From contig CALMZT010001271.1 in assembly GCA_937870805.1 (NCBI GenBank), forward strand, positions 1-8,799: a stretch of 8,799 bases of DNA. Direction: 5' to 3'. Numbering within the stretch: the first letter of the stretch is position 1; every line of letters starts with the position of its first letter. Both the position numbers and the translations under genes were made by a program. Below, piece by piece: positions 1-5,559 of the stretch. The stretch is from an uncultured Chloroflexota bacterium. GTDB lineage: Bacteria; Chloroflexota; Anaerolineae; Aggregatilineales; Phototrophicaceae. The notes under the pieces are model-generated. The model did no database searches. It saw only the letters and a list, made by a program, of their open reading frames with translations, and was not told the DNA's origin.

Positions 1-77
1 ACCTGAGTCGTTTGTTTTGGTTGACAACTACTCTACCTCAAAAGCCCTACATCCCTTCATTTTTGGCGAAGGTATTG
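1..77 (+). repeat. Left copy of 77-bp perfect terminal inverted repeat
   Basis: Bases 1-77 are identical to the reverse complement of 8723-8799, with no mismatch, and similarity stops at once inside (next bases ATTAAG on the left, TCATAG on the right copy read inward). The repeat starts at base 1 and the partner ends at the last base, so the true repeat may extend outside the window. It contains TTGACA at 21-26 but no convincing -10 box at normal spacing. Two plus-strand frames are open throughout. It could be the end of a mobile or duplicated element, or the k-mer overlap at an assembly-graph node. Confidence 0.97.
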
Positions 78-82
78 ATTAA
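2..82 (+). CDS. Possible C-terminal tail of a truncated gene
   Basis: A plus-strand frame is open from the left edge and ends at TAA 80-82, giving 26 residues ending in HPFIFGEGID. The codons look plausible for a protein tail, but the stretch is short and a second frame (bases 3-86, ending in FLAKVLIK) is equally open, so coding is not proven. Nearly all of it lies within the 77-bp repeat. If real, it would be the 3' end of a gene carried wholly or partly by the repeated element, for example a transposase or a duplicated gene. I do not recognise the family. Confidence 0.2.
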   Translation, partial: PESFVLVDNYSTSKALHPFIFGEGID

Positions 83-150
83 GTAAAGACGTTTTTATAT
101 AGTTTGAAACCTCATCAATTTAATTTTATAGGGCAACAAAATCAAATTTC

Positions 151-191
151 GTAGGGGTGCAGCACATGAGCAAAGCGTTTACGCACACTAC
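151..191 (+). repeat. Degenerate copy of GTAGGGGYGCAGCAC hairpin repeat
   Basis: The segment starting at 151 (GTAGGGGTGCAGCAC, then ATGAGCAAAGC) closely resembles 2841-2866 downstream of acs (GTAAGGGCGCAGCAC, then GTAAACAAAGC). Here the arms are imperfect: GTAG..GTGC (151-160) can pair with GCACACTAC (183-191) around a small internal loop. It sits in the leader between the left window edge and the cupin gene. It is probably a decayed copy of a dispersed intergenic hairpin repeat and may act as a weak terminator for whatever lies to the left. Confidence 0.5.
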
Positions 192-247
192 ATTACAGAC
201 ATCCTCCTTTTTCCATAAATTCCAACTCTTTGTTTATGCAGACACGT

Positions 248-253
248 TAGAAT
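248..253 (+). promoter_or_regulatory. Possible -10 box for the cupin gene
   Basis: TAGAAT at 248-253 matches the TATAAT consensus at 5 of 6 positions and lies about 45 bp before the cupin start. The sequence 17 bp upstream (ACTCTT, 225-230) is a poor -35 box, so the call rests on the -10 element alone. The cupin ribosome binding site AGAAGGGA (283-290) lies 8 bases before ATG 299 and clearly supports that start. Confidence 0.3.
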
Positions 254-298
254 AGGGTAAGCAAACACAGCCGACTTAATATAGAAGGGATTATTATC

Positions 299-709
299 AT
301 GGAACAGTTAGGGCAGGGCTGCATCACAACAGAAAACGATGTCGACGCGCTGGTCTTCGATTGGGGTACTATTCATATGCTTTGTGAAGAACGAGTGACA
401 GGCGCAAAGAGCATCAGCTTCGGCACTGTACTGTTAGAGCAGGGCAAAGGACACATCCGCCATAATCATCCCGACGCCGACGAGATCATCTTCTTTGTCT
501 CTGGCGAAGGCGACCAGATGGTCGATGATAATCCACCTGTTCGCTGCTCAGCAGGCGCGTGCGTCTGGGTTCCCAAAGGGGTTTATCACTCGACGATCAA
601 TCGCGGCGAGGGATCGCTCTTTCTCGTCGTCGCCTACATTCCAGCAGGCTCGGAACAAGCGCTGCGCCAGGATCCCAATGTGCAAGTCATCCCGCCTGAA
701 ATGCGTTAA
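299..709 (+). CDS. Small single-domain cupin protein
   Basis: This 136-residue protein carries both cupin motifs nearly perfectly. Motif 1 is H55-x-H57-x4-E62-x6-G69 (HNHPDADEIIFFVSG); motif 2 is G86-x5-P92-x-G94-x2-H97-x3-N101 (GACVWVPKGVYHSTIN). H55, H57, E62 and H97 are the expected metal ligands of a cytoplasmic jelly-roll barrel. There is no signal peptide, and the length is typical of stand-alone COG0662/COG1917-type cupins. Such proteins range from dioxygenases and isomerases to sugar- or ligand-binding sensors, and nothing here identifies the substrate. The ATG start is supported by AGAAGGGA eight bases upstream. The gene is followed by its own terminator and is probably monocistronic. 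Family assignment is firm; function is unknown. Confidence 0.9.
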   Translation: MEQLGQGCITTENDVDALVFDWGTIHMLCEERVTGAKSISFGTVLLEQGKGHIRHNHPDADEIIFFVSGEGDQMVDDNPPVRCSAGACVWVPKGVYHSTINRGEGSLFLVVAYIPAGSEQALRQDPNVQVIPPEMR

Positions 710-730
710 GACACAAATCGCCAGGACAAC

Positions 731-763
731 GACAACAGCGCCCAACACAGGGCGTTTTTGTTG
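731..763 (+). terminator. Rho-independent terminator after the cupin gene
   Basis: CGCCC (739-743), loop AACACA (744-749) and GGGCG (750-754) form a stem followed directly by five T residues (755-759). Pairing continues outward with a G-T and an A-T pair, one mismatch, and then further pairs between 731-736 and 758-763, so the extended stem is about 12 bp. It lies 21 bp after the cupin stop codon and should separate the cupin transcript from acs. Confidence 0.8.
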
Positions 764-795
764 CCTAATCGTATCCTCATGAGCAGCATTTTGAC

Positions 796-823
796 AAAAT
801 TAAGGGGCTGGTGCCCAAATTTT
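796..823. other. Interrupted hairpin upstream of acs
   Basis: GGGC (805-808) and GCCC (813-816) pair around TGGT, flanked by outer arms AAAATT (796-801) and AATTTT (818-823) with a 3/1 internal loop. The A-run/T-run flanks make it look like a weak bidirectional terminator between the cupin gene and acs. It lies upstream of the proposed acs promoter, so it should not be in the acs transcript. Confidence 0.4.
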
Positions 824-829
824 ACTAAA

Positions 830-857
830 AACTATCAACTGACAACCGTGAACTTGC
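830..857 (+). repeat. Degenerate heptamer run (4 units)
   Basis: Four consecutive 7-base units in register: AACTATC, AACTGAC, AACCGTG, AACTTGC. Every unit starts with AAC. Similar phased runs occur at 3140-3167 and 6774-6801, always between genes. This copy overlaps the region where the -35 element of the acs promoter would lie. It resembles the short tandemly repeated heptamers described in filamentous cyanobacteria, although that comparison is from memory. Confidence 0.55.
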
Positions 858-876
858 AGACATTGCGCGTTATAAT
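848..876 (+). promoter_or_regulatory. Candidate acs promoter
   Basis: TATAAT at 871-876 is a perfect -10 hexamer. GTGAAC (848-853), 17 bp upstream, is only a half-match to TTGACA. Transcription would start near 883, leaving a leader of about 36 nt before ATG 919. This placement also argues against an earlier in-frame TTG at 883 as the translation start, because it would coincide with the transcript 5' end. AGGAGA (905-910) is the ribosome binding site. Confidence 0.55.
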
Positions 877-918
877 TCCATTTTGCACAACAATACACCG
901 TTTCAGGAGAAGTTTTTC

Positions 919-2826
919 ATGACGGACAATAATTTTAATCCCTCTGTCGAGGAGTGGTACTATCCCGACGAAAATGTGCGCGCAACCTCCAACGCCCCCG
1001 ATTATGACGCCACCTACACAAAGGCGATGGGCGACATCGAATCTTTTTGGGCAGAACGCGCACGCAGCCTTGAGTGGTTCGAACCCTGGGATAAGGTACT
1101 GGATCGCAGTGGCGCGCCGTTCTTCAAGTGGTTCGTCGGCGGCAAAACGAATATCGCTTACAATGCACTTGACCGCCACGTCAAAACCTGGCGTAAAAAT
1201 AAACTCGCGCTGATCTTTGAAGGTGAACCCGGTGATAAGCAAACCTACTCGTACTGGCGCTTGAATCAGGAAGTCAACAAGTTTGCCAACGTGCTGCGCA
1301 GCATGGGCGTGAAAAAGGGGGATCGTGTCACCATCTACATGGGACGCATCCCCGAAATCATGATTGCGATGCTGGCGTGCGCGAAGGTCGGTGCGGTACA
1401 CAGCGTCATCTACGGCGGCTTCTCGGAGCAAGCCATCGCTGACCGCGTTGAGGATGCCCAGAGCCGTGTACTCATCACCTGCGATGGCGCGTGGCTGCGT
1501 GGCAATATCGTCCCACTAAAGGAAACTGTCGACAAAGCCATCGCCAAATCACCGATTGTCGAAACTGTCATCGTCGTCAAGCGTACCAATCAGCCCGTAA
1601 ACATGGAGCAGGGGCGTGACTACTGGTATCACGACCTCATGACGCTGCCCATCGCCAGCCCGCGCTTTGAAACGCAGGTAATGGACGCCGAAGACCCGTT
1701 ATTCATCCTCTACACCAGCGGCACGACAGGCAAGCCAAAAGGCATTCTCCACACGCACGGCGGCTACTCGGTCTACATTTCCACCACGCTGTCATGGGTA
1801 TTCGACCTCAAAGACGAAGATCGTTGGTGGTGTGCTGCCGATCCGGGCTGGATCACCGGACACAGCTACATTGTCTACGGTCCATTGATTCTTGGGGCAA
1901 CAGGCTTCATGTACGAAGGCGCACCCACTTTCCCCTATCCTAATCGCTGGTGGAAGCTGGTCGAGGACTACGGCATCACCGTCTTATACACCGCGCCAAC
2001 GGCAATTCGCGGCTTGATGCGCTTCGGCGAGGCATGGCCCAATCGTCATGACCTGAGCAGTTTACGCTTGCTCGGCAGCGTCGGCGAACCCATTAACCCT
2101 GAGGCGTGGAAGTGGTACCACCGCGTCATCGGCAAAGAAAAATGCCCCATCATGGATACGTGGTGGCAAACGGAAACCGGCGGCTTCATGATTACGCCGC
2201 TGCCCAGCACAGCATTGAAACCCGGCAGTGCCACCCGTCCATTCCCCGGCATTGACATTGATGTGGTAAACGAAGCCGGCGAGTCTGTCCCACCCGGAAC
2301 CGACGGTAACCTAGTCATCAAGCAGCCCTGGCCCGGAATGCTGCGCACGGTCTACGGCGACCCTGACCGTTACGTGCGTCAGTACTGGAATACCTATGCC
2401 AAGCAGGGATGGTATGTGACAGGCGATTCAGCGCGCAAAGACAAAGATGGTTACGTATGGATTATCGGGCGCAACGATGATGTAATCAAAGTCAGTGGTT
2501 ATCGCTTGGGCACAGCAGAGATCGAATCTGGCCTAGTGAGCCATCCCGCCGTTGCCGAAGCCGCCGCCGTGGGGATCCCCGACGAAGTGCGCGGCAACAT
2601 CATCTATGCCTACTGCATCCTTCGCTCTGACTACTCAGCAAGTGAAGCACTCATTGAGGAACTCAAGGAGCACATCCGTCACCAGATTGGACCCATCGCC
2701 GTGCCTTCAAAGCTGGAGATTGTGCCTTCGCTGCCCAAAACACGCTCCGGCAAGATCATGCGCCGTGTCATCCGTGCGCGCGCGATGGGAATGCCCGAAG
2801 GTGACATTAGTACCCTAGAAGAGTAG
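919..2826 (+). CDS. acs: Acetyl-CoA synthetase (AMP-forming acetate-CoA ligase)
   Basis: This 635-residue protein activates acetate with ATP to acetyl-AMP and transfers the acetyl group to CoA in the cytoplasm. It can be followed alongside enterobacterial Acs along its whole length. The P-loop motif YTSGTTGKPKG is at residues 265-275. DTWWQTETGG is at 413-422; its tryptophan corresponds to the residue that closes the acyl pocket to acetate size. The hinge block GRNDDVIKVSGYRLGTAE starts at 517, and PKTRSGKIMRR contains K612, the catalytic lysine that protein acetyltransferases modify in characterised Acs enzymes. GWITGHSY has Ile where the enteric enzyme has Val, a conservative pocket change. 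ATG 919 has AGGAGA eight bases upstream; an in-frame TTG at 883 has no such site. The C-terminus ends soon after GDISTLEE and is slightly shorter than in E. coli. Third positions are strongly A/C-rich. It is apparently monocistronic, with no acetyltransferase or deacetylase gene nearby. Confidence 0.96.
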   Translation: MTDNNFNPSVEEWYYPDENVRATSNAPDYDATYTKAMGDIESFWAERARSLEWFEPWDKVLDRSGAPFFKWFVGGKTNIAYNALDRHVKTWRKNKLALIFEGEPGDKQTYSYWRLNQEVNKFANVLRSMGVKKGDRVTIYMGRIPEIMIAMLACAKVGAVHSVIYGGFSEQAIADRVEDAQSRVLITCDGAWLRGNIVPLKETVDKAIAKSPIVETVIVVKRTNQPVNMEQGRDYWYHDLMTLPIASPRFETQVMDAEDPLFILYTSGTTGKPKGILHTHGGYSVYISTTLSWVFDLKDEDRWWCAADPGWITGHSYIVYGPLILGATGFMYEGAPTFPYPNRWWKLVEDYGITVLYTAPTAIRGLMRFGEAWPNRHDLSSLRLLGSVGEPINPEAWKWYHRVIGKEKCPIMDTWWQTETGGFMITPLPSTALKPGSATRPFPGIDIDVVNEAGESVPPGTDGNLVIKQPWPGMLRTVYGDPDRYVRQYWNTYAKQGWYVTGDSARKDKDGYVWIIGRNDDVIKVSGYRLGTAEIESGLVSHPAVAEAAAVGIPDEVRGNIIYAYCILRSDYSASEALIEELKEHIRHQIGPIAVPSKLEIVPSLPKTRSGKIMRRVIRARAMGMPEGDISTLEE

Positions 2827-2841
2827 CCACAGCAACCATTG

Positions 2842-2886
2842 TAAGGGCGCAGCACGTAAACAAAGCAACTGCGCCCTTAAATTTTG
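2842..2886 (+). terminator. Hairpin terminator after acs, copy of dispersed repeat
   Basis: TAAGGGCGCAG (2842-2852) and CTGCGCCCTTA (2869-2879) are perfect 11-bp arms around a 16-nt loop, starting 15 bp after the acs stop codon. The following AAATTTT is a poor U-tract, so termination may be partial. The left arm and part of the loop match the sequence at 151-176, showing that it belongs to a repeated hairpin family rather than being a one-off terminator. Confidence 0.65.
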
Positions 2887-2894
2887 TGAATCCT

Positions 2895-2925
2895 TAACAC
2901 AAAAATTGTGTTACATACCTATAAT
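2895..2925 (+). promoter_or_regulatory. Palindrome adjoining a TATAAT box
   Basis: TAACACAA (2895-2902) and TTGTGTTA (2906-2913) are perfect 8-bp arms separated by AAA, and TATAAT follows at 2920-2925. TTAACA (2894-2899) is a 5/6 match to a -35 box but would be 20 bp from the -10, which is too far for a strong promoter. The palindrome would overlap the -35/spacer region, a common position for an operator. No binding protein can be named. Confidence 0.35.
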
Positions 2926-2969
2926 TCAGACAACAGCATTACACATCATAGGGCACAACAGGCATCGAC

Positions 2970-3023
2970 ATGGTGATCGGTAGACTCATCGGAATGCTGA
3001 CACCCTTCGCTAAAAAAAGCTGA
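2970..3023 (+). CDS. Possible 17-residue leader or small peptide
   Basis: ATG 2970 opens a 17-codon frame ending at TGA 3021-3023, encoding MVIGRLIGMLTPFAKKS. It begins about 38 bp after the expected start site of the TATAAT box at 2920-2925. The peptide is hydrophobic with a basic tail. Only a weak AGG (2960-2962) precedes the ATG. An ORF this short arises easily by chance, so it is recorded only because it sits behind a promoter-like element in an otherwise empty region. Confidence 0.15.
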   Translation: MVIGRLIGMLTPFAKKS

Positions 3024-3139
3024 TCTACTGTCAATAAATGGCGCACATCGTCCAACCTCCTGATTACCCAACTCACCGCCAACACCAACTCATTCCCTTA
3101 AGTTGTGCTGCAACACACTATATCAACGTACCCTGCATC

Positions 3140-3167
3140 TACTGAAAACTGCCAACTGATAACTATA
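3140..3167 (+). repeat. Degenerate heptamer run (4 units)
   Basis: Four in-register 7-base units: TACTGAA, AACTGCC, AACTGAT, AACTATA. The third unit is identical to two units of the run at 6774-6801. It lies in the middle of the gene-poor region, with no obvious gene or promoter attached. Confidence 0.55.
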
Positions 3168-3221
3168 GACCTACATCCTCTAGCAATTTCTCAATGATAA
3201 AAAAAGAATCCCCCAACCTGA

Positions 3222-3250
3222 TTGCACATGGTTAAAATTTCGTATACAAT
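3222..3250 (+). promoter_or_regulatory. Weak candidate promoter for the Prim-Pol gene
   Basis: TTGCAC (3222-3227) and TACAAT (3245-3250) are separated by 17 bp. The -10 matches 5 of 6 consensus positions, the -35 only 3 of 6. If used, the transcript would begin near 3257 and carry a leader of about 230 nt containing the hairpin at 3352-3410 before the Prim-Pol start at 3487. Confidence 0.3.
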
Positions 3251-3351
3251 CTGCAATATCAGCAAGTAATCCAGAATCAAAGCTATCACCAACACTACTG
3301 TACTGCTGGTTTGCGCTTTAAAACATAAATTGACGAAGGCTAGGGAAAAGA

Positions 3352-3410
3352 AAAACGTCTAAAGCACACCCCGTGAAGACGCATTTCTGCATCTCAGCCT
3401 TAGACGTTTT
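3352..3410 (+). other. Long-loop inverted repeat in the Prim-Pol leader
   Basis: AAAACGTCTAA (3352-3362) and TTAGACGTTTT (3400-3410) are perfect 11-bp arms around a 37-nt loop. The right arm ends in TTTT, so the RNA form resembles a weak terminator or attenuator; the DNA form could be a split operator site. The loop contains a GTG (3373) that would extend the Prim-Pol frame by 38 codons, but these codons cover the inverted repeat, which argues that this stretch is untranslated leader. Confidence 0.45.
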
Positions 3411-3486
3411 CTCTGATCTCAGTTTGCCAGTGCCTAATGTCTTGGGCGACACACCGACAAACTTCAACAACCAGAAAGGTTCTGAT

Positions 3487-5517
3487 ATGTACCAGAATAG
3501 TGATGCGATCACTACTGCCCATAGTATACCGCATAATGTGGCAATTAGACAAGCCAATTTATCCAACATTCCTCAGAGTCAGGTTAATTCGATTGTTTCC
3601 AACAGGTTGGGAACTCAAACAACCCCCATTCAGCACCAAGCGTTGGAACTCTACAATCTTGGCTTGAATGTCTTCCCGCAACTTTATGGCAAAAAAGCCG
3701 GGCTACCCTGGCGACAGCTTCAGTATACACGCTTACACCCCGATCACCCAACACTGGGCGTCAAGGCACTGTTCCAAGGCAAATGTAACATCGCCGTGAT
3801 GTGTGGCAGAACCAGCGGCAACCTGTTCGTGATTGACTGTGAAACCCCCGACGCACTCAACTATCACATGAACGAACTCCACAAGCGCAGCATCCCTCTA
3901 TGGGTTGTTGAAACCGCGCGTGGCGGACACATCTATCTACAATGTACAGACGGCGAGATAGCGAACATCGAAAGTGGCATTCTCCCCGATGCTGAAATCC
4001 GAGGATGTCGCGCCTACGTGCTGACGGCTGGCTCTATTCACCCCACCGGAGTCATCTACTCATGGATGAAACGCGATGGCAGCACCCTACCAAGCGTTTC
4101 CGCTAAAACTATCGACTGGCTCACAGACAAAGATGGCAAGCCCATCAGACTCAAGCTCACGAGCCGCAAAGGCGCTAAATTCACCTCCTACAGCCCACTA
4201 TCACGCGCTACTCAGGATTACCTCGCCAACGGTGATCTACTGGCACAGGGCAGCCGTAACAACCGCCTCTTCAGCGCAGCGTGCGACATGGCAGGCAACG
4301 ACTACGATATAAACGATGTTGAGCGCCAGCTTGTACCCATCGCCAAACACAGTGGCTTACCCGAAAACGAGATCTTTGCTACCATCCGCAGCGCCTTTAG
4401 CCGCCAGCGCAAGCCTGCACGCCCACACCAGATACCCACTAAAAAGGAGCAGCCGCTGCTTTGGAAACATGCCCTCACCTTCGCCGAAACACACCAGTGG
4501 CAGGGGCGCACAGGCACAAGTGACAAACTCCTTTTCCTTGCCCTTATAGAGCGCGCAAAAGCCGCCAGCAATGAGAACGGTGTCTTCCGCGCCAGCACCC
4601 GCGAATTGTCGGCAATTTCGCGCACTAGCATCAATACCACACAAAAGGCACTAAAACGCCTACAAACGGCAAAATATGTCTTCTACGCAGGACAGGATAC
4701 AGTAAGCCAGGCATCGCTATGGAAATTCAGCGAACTCGTAATCAGGGAGGGGCAATCGATAACTGAGTCACTAACCGTACTGCCCCCCTGGACAAGTTGT
4801 AGTGACTCCATTTTCAACTCTACGGATGCTGCTGAACGTGGTGCGCTGGGTTATACTGGTTTGTCAGTCTATAAGGCATTGCTTTCTGCTGCTCAGCCGA
4901 TGATGCCCTCAGCGTTGGCGGCGTTTATGGCTGTGCCTGTGCATCGCGTCAACTATGCGCTGAAGAAACTGTCAGGTTACGGCTTAGTGCGGCGTGAGTC
5001 TGCGGGGTGGCGCGCGCTTGCTGCTGATGATAAGCAGCTTGATGAGCGTGTTGCCTTACCGTCGGGTAAACTAGGGCGTGGTGCGGCGCGGCGTAGGCGT
5101 TATGCTGCGCAGCGTGCGCTGTACATGGGCAGGCTTATCCTCCGCGCGCGTATTGAGAATGTTGGCGACTTTTTCCTGCGTGAGCACACATTAGAACAAA
5201 TGGTCACATTGGACTCTTGTTCTATGGACGAGTCTTCGCTTATAGTAAAGAAAGTGACCGATACGGCGGAGGAGTCCGTGAAATTCTGGAAATGTCCTAA
5301 CTGTGGTCAAGTACATTTTGCGGAAGTGCCGCCTGATATGTGTGATTTCTGCCACGATTTTACGACGTGGAAGCCGCTTGATGATGACGATGCTGAAGTG
5401 CTTTCTGATCCGGTTGTAGTGTTAGCTCTGGAATTGGGTGCGGAAGTCTATATGATAGAAGGCAGTAAACGGCGCTTGATTGCCCCTGTACGTCCAGGGA
5501 AGGCACCGACTAGCTAA
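3487..5517 (+). CDS. Bifunctional DNA primase/polymerase (Prim-Pol), orphan
   Basis: This 676-residue protein belongs to the archaeo-eukaryotic primase family typical of plasmids and phages, which makes primers and can extend DNA. The Prim-Pol domain covers about residues 45-220: acidic motif FVIDCETP (D117, E119), GGHIYL (H148), and EIRGCRAYVLTAGSIHPTG (170-188), where E170 replaces the more usual Asp. A PriCT-like helical domain follows (GSRNNRLF at 255 to SAFSRQR near 308). Next are two winged-helix-like segments (about 330-420 and 455-510), a basic RRRRY patch, and a rubredoxin-like zinc ribbon with C603-P-N-C606-G and C619-D-F-C622. There is no Walker motif, so no fused helicase. ATG 3487 has AGAAAGG seven bases upstream; an in-frame GTG at 3373 lies within a hairpin and is less likely. 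Codon third positions change sharply near 4800. No integrase or helicase is nearby, so this is probably a remnant of a mobile replicon or a domesticated copy. Confidence 0.86.
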   Translation: MYQNSDAITTAHSIPHNVAIRQANLSNIPQSQVNSIVSNRLGTQTTPIQHQALELYNLGLNVFPQLYGKKAGLPWRQLQYTRLHPDHPTLGVKALFQGKCNIAVMCGRTSGNLFVIDCETPDALNYHMNELHKRSIPLWVVETARGGHIYLQCTDGEIANIESGILPDAEIRGCRAYVLTAGSIHPTGVIYSWMKRDGSTLPSVSAKTIDWLTDKDGKPIRLKLTSRKGAKFTSYSPLSRATQDYLANGDLLAQGSRNNRLFSAACDMAGNDYDINDVERQLVPIAKHSGLPENEIFATIRSAFSRQRKPARPHQIPTKKEQPLLWKHALTFAETHQWQGRTGTSDKLLFLALIERAKAASNENGVFRASTRELSAISRTSINTTQKALKRLQTAKYVFYAGQDTVSQASLWKFSELVIREGQSITESLTVLPPWTSCSDSIFNSTDAAERGALGYTGLSVYKALLSAAQPMMPSALAAFMAVPVHRVNYALKKLSGYGLVRRESAGWRALAADDKQLDERVALPSGKLGRGAARRRRYAAQRALYMGRLILRARIENVGDFFLREHTLEQMVTLDSCSMDESSLIVKKVTDTAEESVKFWKCPNCGQVHFAEVPPDMCDFCHDFTTWKPLDDDDAEVLSDPVVVLALELGAEVYMIEGSKRRLIAPVRPGKAPTS

Positions 5518-5520
5518 GTA

Positions 5521-5544
5521 GGCACACCAGTGGGATGGTGTGTC
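5521..5544 (+). other. Strong hairpin between the Prim-Pol and SGNH genes
   Basis: GGCACACCA (5521-5529) pairs with TGGTGTGTC (5536-5544) over 9 bp (one G-T pair) around loop GTGGGA, starting 4 bases after the Prim-Pol stop. No T-run follows, so it is not a classic terminator. It ends 5 bases before the GGAG ribosome binding site (5550-5553) of the next gene and could affect mRNA stability or translation. An alternative GTG start for the SGNH gene (5530) would begin in the loop and is therefore unlikely. Confidence 0.55.
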
Positions 5545-5559
5545 CTGCTGGAGTTGTTT

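Larger units (their letters stand above)
2827..3486. other. 660-bp gene-poor region between acs and the Prim-Pol gene
   Basis: No protein gene longer than a few codons is convincing here. The region is AT-richer than its flanks and holds the acs terminator hairpin, a palindrome beside a TATAAT box (2895-2925), a 17-codon ORF (2970-3023), a heptamer run (3140-3167), a candidate promoter (3222-3250) and a long-range hairpin (3352-3410). An antisense frame at 3318-3569 encodes a hydrophobic stretch but overlaps the Prim-Pol start and lacks a sensible ribosome binding site. A small RNA is possible but not shown. Confidence 0.7.

Noticed and set aside
791..826. TTGACA at 791-796 as a -35 box for acs
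   Set aside because: No -10-like hexamer lies at 16-18 bp; the TATAAT at 871 is too far away and a hairpin intervenes.
883..918. TTG start giving a 12-residue longer acs product
   Set aside because: It coincides with the predicted transcription start, has no ribosome binding site, and ATG 919 has AGGAGA at ideal spacing.
835..1431. Long minus-strand frame opposite the start of acs
   Set aside because: It is antisense to highly conserved Acs sequence, shows no recognisable motif, and is explained by the codon bias of acs.
3103..3117. GTTG-TGCTG-CAAC mini-palindrome as an operator
   Set aside because: Only 4-bp arms and no nearby promoter element.
3274..3322. AAAGC...GCTTT hairpin with an inner ACCAAC/GCTGGT pairing upstream of the Prim-Pol gene
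   Set aside because: Short arms, a four-by-four unpaired internal loop and an inner mismatch make it no better than chance.
3318..3569. Minus-strand 83-residue frame with a hydrophobic N-terminus, a possible small membrane protein
   Set aside because: It overlaps the Prim-Pol start and its leader hairpin, AGGA lies only one base from its ATG, and the hydrophobic stretch is the reverse of ordinary sequence. Treated as a shadow frame.
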